Assembly: GCA_039881045.1 (NCBI GenBank)
Contig: JAYWVB010000021.1
Span: 186,001 to 250,000, forward strand
Reading direction: 5' to 3'
Source: Chaetomium olivaceum
Taxonomy: Eukaryota; Ascomycota; Sordariomycetes; Sordariales; Chaetomiaceae
DNA: 64,000 bases
Position numbers and translations under genes: made by a program. Below the pieces are notes generated by a model. That model was not told where the DNA came from and ran no database searches. It saw only the letters and a list, made by a program, of their open reading frames with translations. Position 1 is the first letter of the stretch. Each line of letters begins with the position of its first letter. This document shows, piece after piece, positions 1-10,826 of the stretch.

Positions 1-380
1 TGGGTTATTATGCGCGTTGACGAGCGCCTGCTTGACAAGCAGCCCGCCCATGCTGTGACATAGGAATATAATGGGGCGGCGACACGGGACACTGTCTCTC
101 TCGACGCGGATCGCCTCAAGCAGCTCGTTCGCCTTGTCCACAAACGTGCCCCTGTCTCCCCCGTAAACAGCCGTGGCGTTGTATTAGTACAGGAAGATGC
201 AAGACTCGGGAAGCACTCGCACGAGGTCCTCGCGGAACCATAGACGGCCTTGCGGCCCGGCGGGCGTGCGCCAGGTATCCCATGCGTGGTCGGCATCATT
301 CTTGCTGCGCGGGTTTAAGCCATGGACGGCGATTATGCTGCGCGAGCACGTTAGCCATGTGTAGCTAAAACCGGCTTGGG
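1..380 (-). pseudogene. Remnant of an NLR-type alpha/beta-hydrolase (DUF676/PGAP1-like) domain, cut by the window edge
   Basis: Read on the minus strand, positions 380 to 1 encode a serine-hydrolase domain of the type found at the N terminus of fungal STAND/NLR proteins. It starts near the strand motif IIAVHGLNPRSK, continues with DHAWDTWRTP and a conserved LWFREDLVRVLPESCIFLY block, and reaches the nucleophile elbow LCHSMGGLLVKQALVNAHNN at the left edge. A TAA stop interrupts the frame at about 186-188, where relatives of this domain keep an aromatic-x-aromatic-Asn motif; a C-to-T change in a CAA codon would explain it. No start or upstream exon is apparent in the flanking bases. The rest of the gene lies outside the window, so it could still be spliced or recoded, but a pseudogene is the simplest reading. 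It is related to the gene at 10827-12666. Confidence 0.6.
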
Positions 381-2123
381 TTCTGCGCCTGCTTACTCGA
401 CCTTTGCCTCGCTATCACAAAAGTCGTCCTCGGCGGGGAAGACCTGTCGTCACGGCTATCGTTCCGCGGTGTCAGTCTACGCTGGCCAAAGAGGTGGCAT
501 AAACATGCACCTAACTCACCATAGAGCAGATGTCCTGGCCAAGTCTTTCCTCGGCCATTGTCACGGAGCTCTAGGAGATGTGCTAGTAGGAGATGTGCTA
601 GAGAGGACGAGTTCCCGTTCCTCGAGCCTTGCGTGAGAGAAGTGGGGGTTGCTGCCCCTGACTTCAGCCCAGAAAGCCCCTTTGCGGCTGCTATTCTTTC
701 GACATGGTGGCTGTGACTGAGTCTGCAGTCGCCGACATGTCGTGGTTTATAGGCCACGCTCGAGTCACTGTACGGACCGGGTCACCACCCAGAAAATTAA
801 GGCATGTGGGTGGCATGTGGGTGAAGAATGAGCCGAATTCGTGCTCTCGTTACTACGTATTCTTGCTTTGCTGGCGCATTTGATAGGGGTTGAACGGGGA
901 GTAATTTTATGGGCAAACTGGGTCTTCAGAGCACGATGCATGCAGCAGGACCAAACCGTTCGACCGCGGCTGGAGCGCGACCAAACCGATGTGTCGTTGG
1001 TTGTGGTTGCTGGGCCTCAAGGGTGAGAAATCCGTTAACGAATTGCGACAGCAAACAACCTGTCGAGTTCAGCCACAGCCACAGCATCTATTTTGGTGGG
1101 GGAAAGGCGCGAATCCTGGCAAGGCACCGAGATATCGCCCCCCCCTGCACAGCGCGTGGCTGGCAGGGAAACTTTCTTGGTGCATGGTGGTGGTTGGCTG
1201 GACCTGGCGAGACTTCCAGAGTCTCTGAACTGGCCATCAGCCATCAGCCATCATCGCTGTCGATTGTGTCGGTTATGTCGGCTGCGTCGATTGCATCGAT
1301 GGGCTCGCCGACGAGTTATGATGGCAATGCTTTCTATAGCATTCGGAAAGCAGAGATTCCGGCCGTGTGTTTTCTCATTCTCCGTCCTTTCGGCATCCTC
1401 GTTGTGATTGTGTGATTGGAGCAAGGAACGAGACGCCCCCGGAAGTTGAGATTGTGGGGTATTTTGCGTGACATGGCCTTTGCCCGCCTCCCTCTGGCCA
1501 AAAAAAACCGATACACCAAAAACAAAGAAGACAAAAAGTCAGAGGTTTTATTCCACTTCGTTTTCTTAACTTTGGGTTCGATTTGCCAAAAAATGAAGAC
1601 AAAAAGCCAGAGATTTTGTTCCACTTCGTTCTGTTAAGTTCGGGTCCGATTTGACCGAGGAATATCGCATCAAGACAGCTCTGTGTACTTTTGGTGTATC
1701 GGTTTTTTTGCCCAGCAGGAGCCCGCCCGTCTGTCACCCGTGCCCGACAAGGTTCGACCCACACATCCCTCTCAGCTCAGCCTCAGGGCAGCGCCTGGGG
1801 GGGGGGGGGTTGTCGGTCGCTGATCCAAATGCTTTGATTGCTCTTTATCCGGGCCTGTCGCAAGGTTTCGCATTGGGAATTCTCCCTAGTTTGTTTGTTT
1901 CTTTGCTGTCGCACATTCTTCCTCGATCCCGCGGGTCGGTCTAGCGCAACTCGAAAACAGCACCGAGGCCGAGGTTGAGTCCGCCATCGCATGTCGCGAC
2001 AAGAGCAACCCGACGCTAGCTACGGTACCCGGCGAGTTCGATTTGCCAAGTCACGAAGACCTGGAAAATCTGGCCGCGCCATTGAACACCATATCGATCA
2101 CAGCTGGGCGCTCCATTCTACAT
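381..2123. other. Intergenic region, no convincing gene
   Basis: Several overlapping open frames occur on both strands here, but none shows a recognisable domain or plausible exon structure. The region holds the small inverted-repeat element at 1501-1709. The stretch upstream of 2124 is presumably the promoter and leader of the membrane-protein gene; no clear TATA box was found. Confidence 0.5.
1501..1709. mobile_element. MITE-like element: 22-bp terminal inverted repeats around an internal duplication
   Basis: Positions 1501-1522 (AAAAAAACCGATACACCAAA and two more bases) are the reverse complement of 1688-1709, so a 209-bp unit has near-perfect terminal inverted repeats. Between them a segment of about 60 bp is duplicated directly at 1527-1586 and 1595-1654, a period of 68 bp with roughly ten differences. 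There is no coding capacity. This is the architecture of a small non-autonomous DNA transposon. No target-site duplication could be defined with certainty because the ends run into A/T tracts. Confidence 0.6.
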
Positions 2124-3164
2124 ATGCACACAATGGTCGGCTTCAGGCAAATACATATCCTCCCGGCAGCACTCGTAGCGTTAAGTCTTGTCTCCTCGTC
2201 GAGCGCTGCCGGTGATGTGGTCGATTTCAGCTTCTACCCGGCGCCGGCACGAGATTGTCTGTACGACGCGGCCGACAGTTCCAAGTGCGAGTCGAATACT
2301 GTGGCTCAGACGAACGCATGCTTTTGCCGAAATGGTGGGGACTTCATCACAACAGCCGCCGCCTGTATCGGCCAAGAGTCCCAGAGCAGTCTCAGAACGG
2401 TGTACCGGACAATGCGAGATGCATGCGACACCTCGGATACGCCCATTAACGTCACCGAGGGCGAGTTCATGGAGGCTGCCGAAGGTTCCTCCTCGACAAC
2501 CTCGTCGACAACGTCCGCTTCAAGCACGACCAGCGCAACCTCCACAACGAGCACAGACGGGACGGCCACCTCGACCACGAGCACGAACACCGGCACGGCC
2601 ACCACAACACCATCCTCAACTCCTCCGCCGGCTGAAGAAGAACAAAGCGGAGCGTTGTCTACTGGCGTGCTGGCTGGAATTATAGTCGGTGTTATTGGGG
2701 GATTGGCGATGCTCGGCGGATTGGGATACTGGCTTTTCAGGAGGGGGAAGAAAGTGGGCGAAGAGTCGCACCCAATGCTGCCACAACATGGACACGCCTC
2801 AATGGCGCCGTCAGGACTAGACTCAACTGCATACTATGGCAGCCCTCCAGATACGGGGGGTTGGCCAAAAAAGGACTGGGGCGGTTCTCCTGACCCCAGG
2901 ATCAGCGGGCACACCAGCGGTTTCAACTGGGAATCGCCTTCGCATCTGGCATTCCCTAGCGCAGCGCTGGCGCCATCACCCCCGCTACCGATCCAAGAAC
3001 TAGACGGCTCTCATCATTTCGGACCGGGGTCGACAGAGGCGCCGGCTGAGATGGGGGGCACACCTGTCGTGACGACACCACCGCTAGCGAATAGCCAGTT
3101 CCCCCAGCCCTACAATTCCGGGCAACAGTACCCGGCGCATGGGTGGAACCAACCACAACCATAA
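2124..3164 (+). CDS. Single-pass membrane protein with Cys-containing ectodomain and Ser/Thr-rich stalk
   Basis: An uninterrupted frame encodes about 346 residues from the ATG at 2124; a second ATG at 2133 is equally plausible. The N terminus is a signal peptide (hydrophobic ILPAALVALSLVSSSSAAG). A mature region of about 90 residues has six cysteines, including a CFC pair. A mucin-like Ser/Thr/Pro stalk follows, then one transmembrane helix (GVLAGIIVGVIGGLAMLGGL) with a basic stop-transfer RRGKK, and a cytoplasmic tail of about 130 residues rich in Pro, Gly and Ser. This resembles fungal wall-stress or surface sensors (WSC/Mid2 architecture), but the Cys pattern does not match WSC or CFEM well enough to name it. 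Type I plasma-membrane topology is well supported; a sensing role is inference. Confidence 0.75.
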   Translation: MHTMVGFRQIHILPAALVALSLVSSSSAAGDVVDFSFYPAPARDCLYDAADSSKCESNTVAQTNACFCRNGGDFITTAAACIGQESQSSLRTVYRTMRDACDTSDTPINVTEGEFMEAAEGSSSTTSSTTSASSTTSATSTTSTDGTATSTTSTNTGTATTTPSSTPPPAEEEQSGALSTGVLAGIIVGVIGGLAMLGGLGYWLFRRGKKVGEESHPMLPQHGHASMAPSGLDSTAYYGSPPDTGGWPKKDWGGSPDPRISGHTSGFNWESPSHLAFPSAALAPSPPLPIQELDGSHHFGPGSTEAPAEMGGTPVVTTPPLANSQFPQPYNSGQQYPAHGWNQPQP

Positions 3165-4660
3165 ACTAGCGGCCATTGCAGCGGCCGGGATGCCAACAGA
3201 AAGCGGCGGTGAAGCGGATGCGATACCGGGATTTTCGAGACGAGTTATGGGGTTAATCAAGGAAAGGTAATCATGATGGTGGCGATATGGGACTTGTTGT
3301 CTGTCTAGCATGTACATCCCGGGTGGTTGGGCAGCCGGCATTGGGTTGGGATGAAGGGGGGCGGTCAACCGACCCCACGGGCATCCTGGCAGCGGTCGAC
3401 TTATTTTTCGTGCAGCGTGGGTTTTAACTCGCTTTTTTTGGTCACAAGGACAGTGGCTGGACGGCGCTTTTGGTCGGACTTGACTGGGCGGGGAGCGAAA
3501 GGGTGCGTGGAGCAAAGCATCTGGGGAGTTTTGGAATTGAATACCCTGATTTGACCGTCGCAACTCACCGGCATATGCGGGCGCCATGATGCCGGGGGGT
3601 TTTTGTTTTCTGCTCAATTGCAAAGCTGCAGCATGCCATCTGAACAACCATCCGACTCGACATTGGAAGAAGACCATCTGCGATCTGCATCCCTTAGGCG
3701 GGCGATCTGTATCGGGCGGGCTGTTATGTACGAAGTAATCTGTATGTACGGAAGCATCCCCGCCCCGAACACCTACAGGGCAGCATGGGGAGCAGCAGCA
3801 TGGATGACAAGCAGAGTAATCCGTACCCATGGTAGCATGGACGGTATGTAGCATTGCCGAAAGGAGGAACACCTCATCATGATCCGGACAGTTTGCAGCA
3901 CCCTTCACAGGCACAGACAGGCCACACACCAGAAACGCAGGGCACCACACACACACCACCCAACTAAAAATAAGGTGCCCATCTCATCGAACGGCCCGGC
4001 CCACAATGTAGCAGGGCAAGCAGGGCAAGCATCCACCTCTGCGGCGTCGGGGCAGAGTAACCTTGGTGGATCTCACCCCTTCGCTCACGGCAGACCCCCG
4101 TTGGTTCCATCTTCGTCTGTTCTGCATCCGCAACAGGTCCGAGGCGCCGGGTATATCTCCCGAGACACCCGCATCTCTGCATCTCTGCATCTCACAACCA
4201 TCAATCGTCAACCCACACATCCACCACTTAAACCACCCAAGCCTGCCGGCTTCCGGATCAACCCCGCGCGGGCAACCCACGACTCGATCGACCTGCATCC
4301 GGCAGTCCTACCCTGATTTGCCTAGGTTGCACAGTATCCGCGGTTCCCCTCTTGTGTATGGCCTCTTTTTGGGTCCTAAACTGTCGGTGAAGGGGTAGCC
4401 AAGTGAAGAAACCCACGTCAAGTCTCTTTGTACCTTCCGATTCCCGGGTCCCGTTTCCGGTCCTTGTCCTCCCATACCATACCATATTGCCTCTTATAAC
4501 ACGAACCCCCCTGTTGCCCTTTACCATGGTCTTTGGATAGACGCTTGTTCCTTTCCCAGTGTCCAACCAACACCTTCCCGATTGCCAATTGGCCTCTACC
4601 CGCCCCCTGCTTGGCCTCGTTGGTCTTGAAGAACATCGTCGTTCCCCCCCCCCGCCATCC
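3165..4660. other. Intergenic region, C-rich, upstream of the ABC transporter
   Basis: No gene is supported. The part just before 4661 has long pyrimidine tracts such as CCCCCCCCCC at 4644-4653, common in fungal promoters and leaders. A long minus-strand frame across 3084-3959 has no recognisable domain and was not accepted. Confidence 0.5.
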
Positions 4661-7600
4661 ATGGCTGCCGCTCTGCTCGGTTCGGGCGGGTGGTGGGACA
4701 GCTTGTGGCCTTGTTACAGTTGCTGCCGGAAGATCTGGGTAGGTTCGGGTGACACCAGATCCCTTTCTGCAACCGCTCCTCACCACTGTAGGTAAGCTGA
4801 CACGCATAATCGTAGATACCCTCGTCTGGCCAGTTCAGCCCCCAATGTCTCGGCGTTGTCGCCCACATCCCGTTCTGGGTTGCCATCCTGACAGTCACCC
4901 TTCGCTACGGGCTTGGTCCGGCTTGGTCTGCTTACCGGCCCATCTGGCTGCGCAAGTTCAACGCTGAGCAAGATGCACTCTCGTCTACCGTACCCGACCA
5001 GGAGTCTGGCGTGGGGTCGACCGGCCAGAAGAAGACTTGGACGGCTTGGACCCTGCCTCTTTTCTCCCTGACAGTGGCTGCTGCCGCTGTGGGAGCCATT
5101 GGTGCTTTGGCTTGGCCAGAATACGCCCAGTTGTGCTTGACGTCTGTCGTCCCCTGTGTAAGCCACCTCCCACCCGCCTTATCATGCCGAGAAATTCCCG
5201 GAGTAGGTGCTGATGGGTCGGTTGAAGATCATCTCAGGTCTCATTTTGCTGGTTGAGCGCCCTCGAGTTATCCCCGGGGCTGTGTTCCTCATTAACAGCG
5301 TCTTGCTCCTTGTGGTAGCGAGCATACTCGCGCTGATGCCCAATGCCCTCTCTGGCGGGTTGCCTCGCATCGTTACCTGGGTAGCCGGGGTTGCCCTTCC
5401 CCTGGCATCTATCGTCCTGATGCTCAACATGCCCATGAGAGATCCCTTGCTAGACCCCACGGGCATCGCGAAGCCGTTCGATGAACCAACCGCCGCCCTC
5501 CGTAGCCCGGAGGACATCATCACTCTGTGGCAATGGATGACGGTCTCTTGGATGGGGCCTCTCATTAAGATCGGCTACAAGCGGCAGCTCGAAGACGAAG
5601 ACGTCTGGTTTCTCCCGTACGAGTTTCACCACAGCAGAGTTCACGTCTTGTTTCGGGAGCTCTCCGGCACTGTATTTGTCAGGCTGCTGAAGGCCAATGG
5701 TGTTGACCTCCTCATTACCACGTTCCTCGGGGTTCTTGAGACGTCGCTCGAGCTGGCAGACCCCGTCTTGCTCAAGCAGCTGCTCGCTGCGTTGACCTCC
5801 AAGGAGCCGGATGTCCGGGCCGCCATAGTGTACGCCGGAATCACCTTATTCGCGAGGCTGGTCAAAACCCAGTCCGGTGTGTTCTCACTGTGGTACGCCC
5901 GCCGCAACTACGAGCGGTCCCGAGGCGAGTTAATCACCATGGTTCACGACAAGACGCTCCGAAGGAAGGCTTTCACCATCCCCAGCGGCCATGACCTCCC
6001 CTCAGGGCAGTCAGAAGACCAACAGCAAGATGACTCCTCTCCTACACCGGGCATCTCCACCTCAACAACCCTCACCGACGACGAGTACAGCAACCACGAC
6101 TCCACCGACACCGCCGACGCGGATTCCACCACCTCCCAGCCCACCAAATTCCAAAAGTTCCGCTCCCTCGTCTACACCAGCCTCAACCCCCGAACCACCG
6201 CCCCCCCCCACCACCACCACCACCACAACCCCCCACCAAACAACCCGACGACGCCCCCTTCAACCCAGCCTCCACCGGCAAACTCCTCAGCCTCCTGCGC
6301 AACGACTCGTACGAAGTCGCCCAACGCTTCTGGGAAGCGCCGCAGCTGACCACCAAGCCGCTCAACTTCCTGCTCTCGCTCTTCCTCCTGTGGCGCATCC
6401 TCGGGCCCGCCTCCCTCTTCGGCATCCTGATCCTGCTCGCCGGCATGGCCCTCAACGTGGCGCTGATGCGCCTGCTGCTGGCCATCGAGCGCGTCCGCCG
6501 CGACGTGACCGACGCCAAACTGCAGCGTACGAGCCAGTTTGTGGAGGCGATTCGTCATTTGAGGTGGTATGCCTGGCAGGATGCGTGGCTGGACACGATT
6601 ATGCAGAGTCGGAGGGCGGAGTTGAGGAAGAGGGTGCAGAGCAATGTGGTGGGCAAGGGCATTGCCATGGTGAATATGACGACGGCGTATCTGTTTCCTG
6701 TGGCCGGGTTCTGGGCGTATACGGTGGTCAGTGGGAAGGAGCTGACGGTGGATGTGGCGTTTCCGGCGCTGGATTTGTTTGGGATGCTGCAGAATAGTTT
6801 GAGGGAGCTGCCGGATCTGGTGACGATTTTCTTGAACTCGAGGGTGGCCATGGGGAGGATTGAGGAGTTTATGCGGGAGCCGGAGAAGGAGGAGGATTTG
6901 GAGGCGGACGCGGATCTGATCGGGCTTGGGGTGGGAGGAGGGGGCGGGTTTGGCCCGCCGGGGGAGCTCGAGATTGTGCTTAGCGACGCGACCTTCTCGT
7001 GGCCGGGAGCGACCAAGAAGGTGTTAAGGGATGTGTCCATCACCTGCGGGCCGGGCTTGACGGTGGTGTGTGGCAAGGTCGGCATCGGGAAGACGGCGCT
7101 GCTGCAAGCGATTTTGGGCGAGCTGGACCAGCGGCGGGGCGACCGCATCGTGCCGGCTGAGATGATCGGGTACTGTGCCCAGACGCCCTGGCTCGAGAGC
7201 ATGAGCATCCGGCAAAACATCCTCTTCTCAGCCGTCTACGACAAGGCCCGCTTCGAGCAGGTCATCGATGCCTGCTGCCTGCGCGACGATCTCAACATGT
7301 TCCGGTGCAAGGATCTTACGTTGATCGGGGAGAATGGTGTTGGGTTGTCCGGCGGCCAGAGAGCCCGTGTCGCGCTGGCCAGGGCTGTCTACAGCCAGGC
7401 TCGCATCTTGCTACTTGACGACCCCATCGCTGCTCTAGACCACCACACGGCAACCGCCATTCTGAAGAATCTCTTTGGTACCAAGAACTCGCCCCTGATG
7501 GCCGGTCGGCTGGTCATTTTTGTCACGCATCGTGTGGACATTATCACGCCCTACGCCTACCAGGTTATTGAGGTCGACAAGGGAGGCCGTGTGGAGAGCT

Positions 7601-9679
7601 TTGACAAGAAGGAACTGGAGAACAACGAGGAGGAACTCGAGCACCTGGCCGAGATTGCCGAGGCTGCGGCTTCTGGGGGTGAAACCCCGGCTGCTGTGGA
7701 AGAAGATGAGCCGATCCCCGACAAGTTCATTGAGGACGAGCACCGTGTCCACGGAGGTGTCTTGGCCTCTGTGTATTGGCAGTACGTCAAAGCTGGAAAG
7801 CTTCGTTGGTGGGTTACCATGGTCGGTTTCTTCGCCTTGTTCCGCGCCGTCAAGATCGGGTACTTCTGGTTCCTTAAGGAATGGGGCGAGCAGTACCGTG
7901 ATAAACCGGAGGGCGTCCCTCCCGCTGGTTTCGGTAACGGGATGGAGTATTTGCCGCCTGCGGTTGCTTCGCAGCACATCATTCAACGGCAGAGTGTGGC
8001 GGATCCCAGCTGGTTCGACCTAGGGGCTTACCTACCTCCCCCCAGCGAGGACGTCCGCCCGTGGCTCCTCGGGTTCTTCATCTTATCCATGGTTCAGGTG
8101 GCTACCCAAACCATGTCGGACGTGGCGCTTGTGGTCATCATCTACAAGGCCGGCAAGAACCTCTTCGAGAGAGCCATGCACCGAGTGACCAACGCCACCT
8201 TCCGGTTCTACGACGTGACACCCGTTGGTCGGCTGATGAACCGGCTGACGTCGGACATGGGCACTATCGACGGACAGATTGCAGGACAGCTGATGTCGGT
8301 GGCATGGTACTCGCTCGGCTGGCTCAGCTCCATGGCCGTCATCTCCACGACGACGCCTACGTTTTTGGTCATCAGTATCACCATGACGGCCCTCTTCATC
8401 TTCATCTTTGACCGCTTCCTGCCGACCTCGCAGTCTCTCCGCCGCCTCGAGACCGTGTCCTTGTCACCGCTGTTCTCCAACTTCGGCACTCTCGTCGAAG
8501 GACTGACCACGGTGCGCGCGTTCCGCTCCGAGCCCCATTTCCAAAACCGCATCATCACCAGCTGCGACGCCTTCCAAAAGATGGACCACATGTACTGGTG
8601 CCTCCAAACCTGGCTGCAGTTCCGCTTCGACCTGCTCTCGGCCATCAGCACCTTCACCCTGACCCTCACCGCCATCCTCTCGGGCCTCTCCAGCGGCACC
8701 ATCGGCTTCGTGCTCGCGTCCGCCTCCAACTTCGTCCAGTCCACCCACAGCCTCTGCCGGCGCTACGGCGAGATGCAGATGCAGTTCGTCAGCGTCGAGC
8801 GCGTCGTCGAGCTCCTCGACCTCGACCAAGAACCCCACGGCACGGTCCACCCGCCCGCCTCCTGGCCCCTCTACGGCGACGACATCGTCTTTGACGACGT
8901 CACGCTGCGCTACGCGCCCGCGCTCGACCCCGTCCTCAAAAACGTCTCCTTCACCATCCCCGGCGGCGCCAACGTCGCCGTCACGGGCCGCACGGGGTCC
9001 GGCAAGAGCACCCTCGCGCTCAGCCTGCTGGGCACCCTCCACCCATGCGGCCGGCACAGGCGTGGGTGGCGGCGGACGCATCAGCATCGGCGGCATCGAC
9101 CTGGCCAGCGTGGACAAGCACACGCTGCGCCGCAACATCACCTTTGTCGCGCAGGACCCGGTGCTGTTCCCCGGCACGCTGCGCGACAACCTCGACCCGC
9201 TGGGCGAGCGCGACGAGGCCGAGCGCGCCGACGTCCTGCACCGCGTGCTGGGCGGTGGGGGGGCGTCGTCAGGTGGTGGTGGTAATGGTGGTGGTGGTGG
9301 TGGTGGGGAGGCGGGTGAGCAGGGCTCGGGTGAGGGTGAGGGGGGGTCCGGCGGCGCGTTGTTCACGCTGGATAGTCGGGTGGATGGTGGCGGGAAGAAC
9401 CTCTCGCAGGGTCAGAGGCAGCTGGTGGGGCTGGGGAGGGCGATTTTGAGGAGGAGTCCCGTGGTGATTTTGGATGAGGCGACGGCGTCGATTGATGCCG
9501 AGACGGCGGCGTATATTCAGCGGTTGTTGAGGGATGAGCTGAAGCATAGTACGGTTATTACTATTGCGCATAAGGCGGAGGCGGTGCAGGATTCGGATTT
9601 TGAGGTGGTTTTGGAGCAGGGGCGGGTTTTGAGGGCTGGGCCCAGGGGTGCGAGGTTGTTGCAGCAGCAGGCTGTGTGA
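4661..9679 (+). CDS. ABCC-family (MRP/YOR1-type) full-length ABC transporter, with two apparent frameshifts
   Basis: Proposed exons are 4661-4738, 4816-5157 and 5207 to the end; both introns (77 and 49 nt) have GT-AG borders and keep phase. The predicted protein of about 1,630 residues has an N-terminal membrane domain TMD0, then TMD1-NBD1-TMD2-NBD2. NBD1 has Walker A GKVGIGKTA, signature LSGGQRARVALARA and Walker B LLLDD, where the usual catalytic Glu is Asp, as in many ABCC proteins. NBD2 has Walker A GRTGSGKST, Q-loop VAQDPVLFPGTLRDN, signature LSQGQ and LDEATASID, so only site 2 looks fully catalytic. Two breaks occur: near 6200, beside a C run in a Pro/His-rich linker, and near 9045-9060, just after NBD2 Walker A. 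No GT-AG intron repairs either, and coding resumes with conserved motifs. A low-complexity Gly insert (about 9255-9350) interrupts NBD2. ATP-driven export of conjugates or drugs at plasma or vacuolar membrane is the family role; the substrate is unknown. Confidence 0.85.
9255..9312 (+). repeat. GGT/GGTGGT microsatellite inside the second ATP-binding domain
   Basis: A G-rich triplet tract encodes a run of Gly and Ser within NBD2 of the transporter, between the segment after the Q-loop and the LSQGQ signature. It is preceded and followed by further Gly/Glu-rich sequence to about 9355. An insert here should form a surface loop, since the motifs on both sides are intact. Confidence 0.8.
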
Positions 9680-10826
9680 TGGGGTTAAGGGGTGGTGTGG
9701 TGGTGTGTTGATGTGGGGGTGGGTGCCAAAATTGCAATGTTCTCGGATGTTTTCTTTTTCCTTTTTTGGGTTGCAGAGGCTGAGTAGACTTAAAAGCATG
9801 TTAACTGGGGCGAGTCTTGGGCGTTTGAGGGAGATGGTTAAGGATACATGGAATTTATGGCTTGTTCTAGGAACCTGGAATTCAAGACAAGTTGAACTTA
9901 GCGAGAATGGAGGGACGCACAACCAACTTGTCAACATATGATATTGGACACCACATAGCATTCTAGCTGTTGCTTCAGTTCTTGCTGAAACTGGCTTTGG
10001 TGTCTGGCCCACCCCTCCCCCTACTTTTTCACCTTCGGTGTCGAAAAGGGTATAATCGATCGTGTGACTAAAGCATTCTCGCCCTCATCGTAATCCATGC
10101 TGCTTCTAAGACGGCGAAAGGTTGGTTGGATATCGCACGATGAAAGGTTTCATTTTATAATGAGAGAGTGGTTCGGGACCCAGCGTTTCTGGGAGATGCT
10201 GCGGTGAGTAACCGAGGAAACACATGCCCACTTTGCTATTTCACACGTTCAAACAGCAGGAATCTTTTGTGTTTGTCCACATTTCTCGAAAAGAATCCAC
10301 GTGCTCATGTCATAGTACTAAAACCAACAAGACGGCGGCTACGATATTCTTTGTCTCCGTCTGAGTTTGAGAAGCCAAGAACATGGGGAACCCAAACTGC
10401 CTCCGCCATAACAGAATGCCCTAGATCAGGGTGCACTTGCAGGTATGTACTTGCTGGGTACTTCACAGCACGCCATACATCGCATGGTGGCTTGGTGCCT
10501 AACGGCTCGAGGCCGTGATGCCCAATGTCTCGCGTGCATGCACGACACGCGGGGAATCGAGGCATGAGCTGAGGGGTCGTGACCGTGGTGTGTTACACGG
10601 CTATTGATCACCTGCGTGTTGAACCATGGACATAATGGGGATGGAACGACCACTTTGTCGAGCTGAGATGAACTCGTCTCACAAATAAAAGTTCTGCGGC
10701 GCACATCTTTCGATAACTACTCCAGCGTATACAGCTCTTGCTGACGTGGTAAGTACAAGTACTAAGTCCACCACCCCAGGTGCAGATTGAGTGTCACAAC
10801 GCACATTTTCTTACTCCTTCTTGTAG
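9680..10826. other. Intergenic region
   Basis: No gene is supported. The first part should be the 3' untranslated region of the transporter. Positions about 10321-10450 are a diverged relative of 14133-14230 (see the repeat entries). Confidence 0.5.
10321..10450. repeat. Diverged dispersed repeat, copy 1
   Basis: The stretch starting CCAACAAGACGGCGGCTACG is similar to 14136 onward (CCAACAAGACAGCGGCCGCG), and shared blocks continue through GCCAAGAAC and CCAAACTG to GCAGGTA. This copy has more TA-rich positions than the second, as expected from C-to-T decay. Identity of the repeat family is unknown. Confidence 0.45.

Noticed and set aside
3084..3959. Minus-strand frame of 291 residues
   Set aside because: No domain, Cys/His/Pro-rich composition typical of antisense or intergenic sequence, and it overlaps the 3' end of the membrane-protein gene.
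8464..10012. Long minus-strand frames opposite the last transporter exon
   Set aside because: Low-complexity antisense products without domains, mirrored from the Gly-rich NBD2 region.
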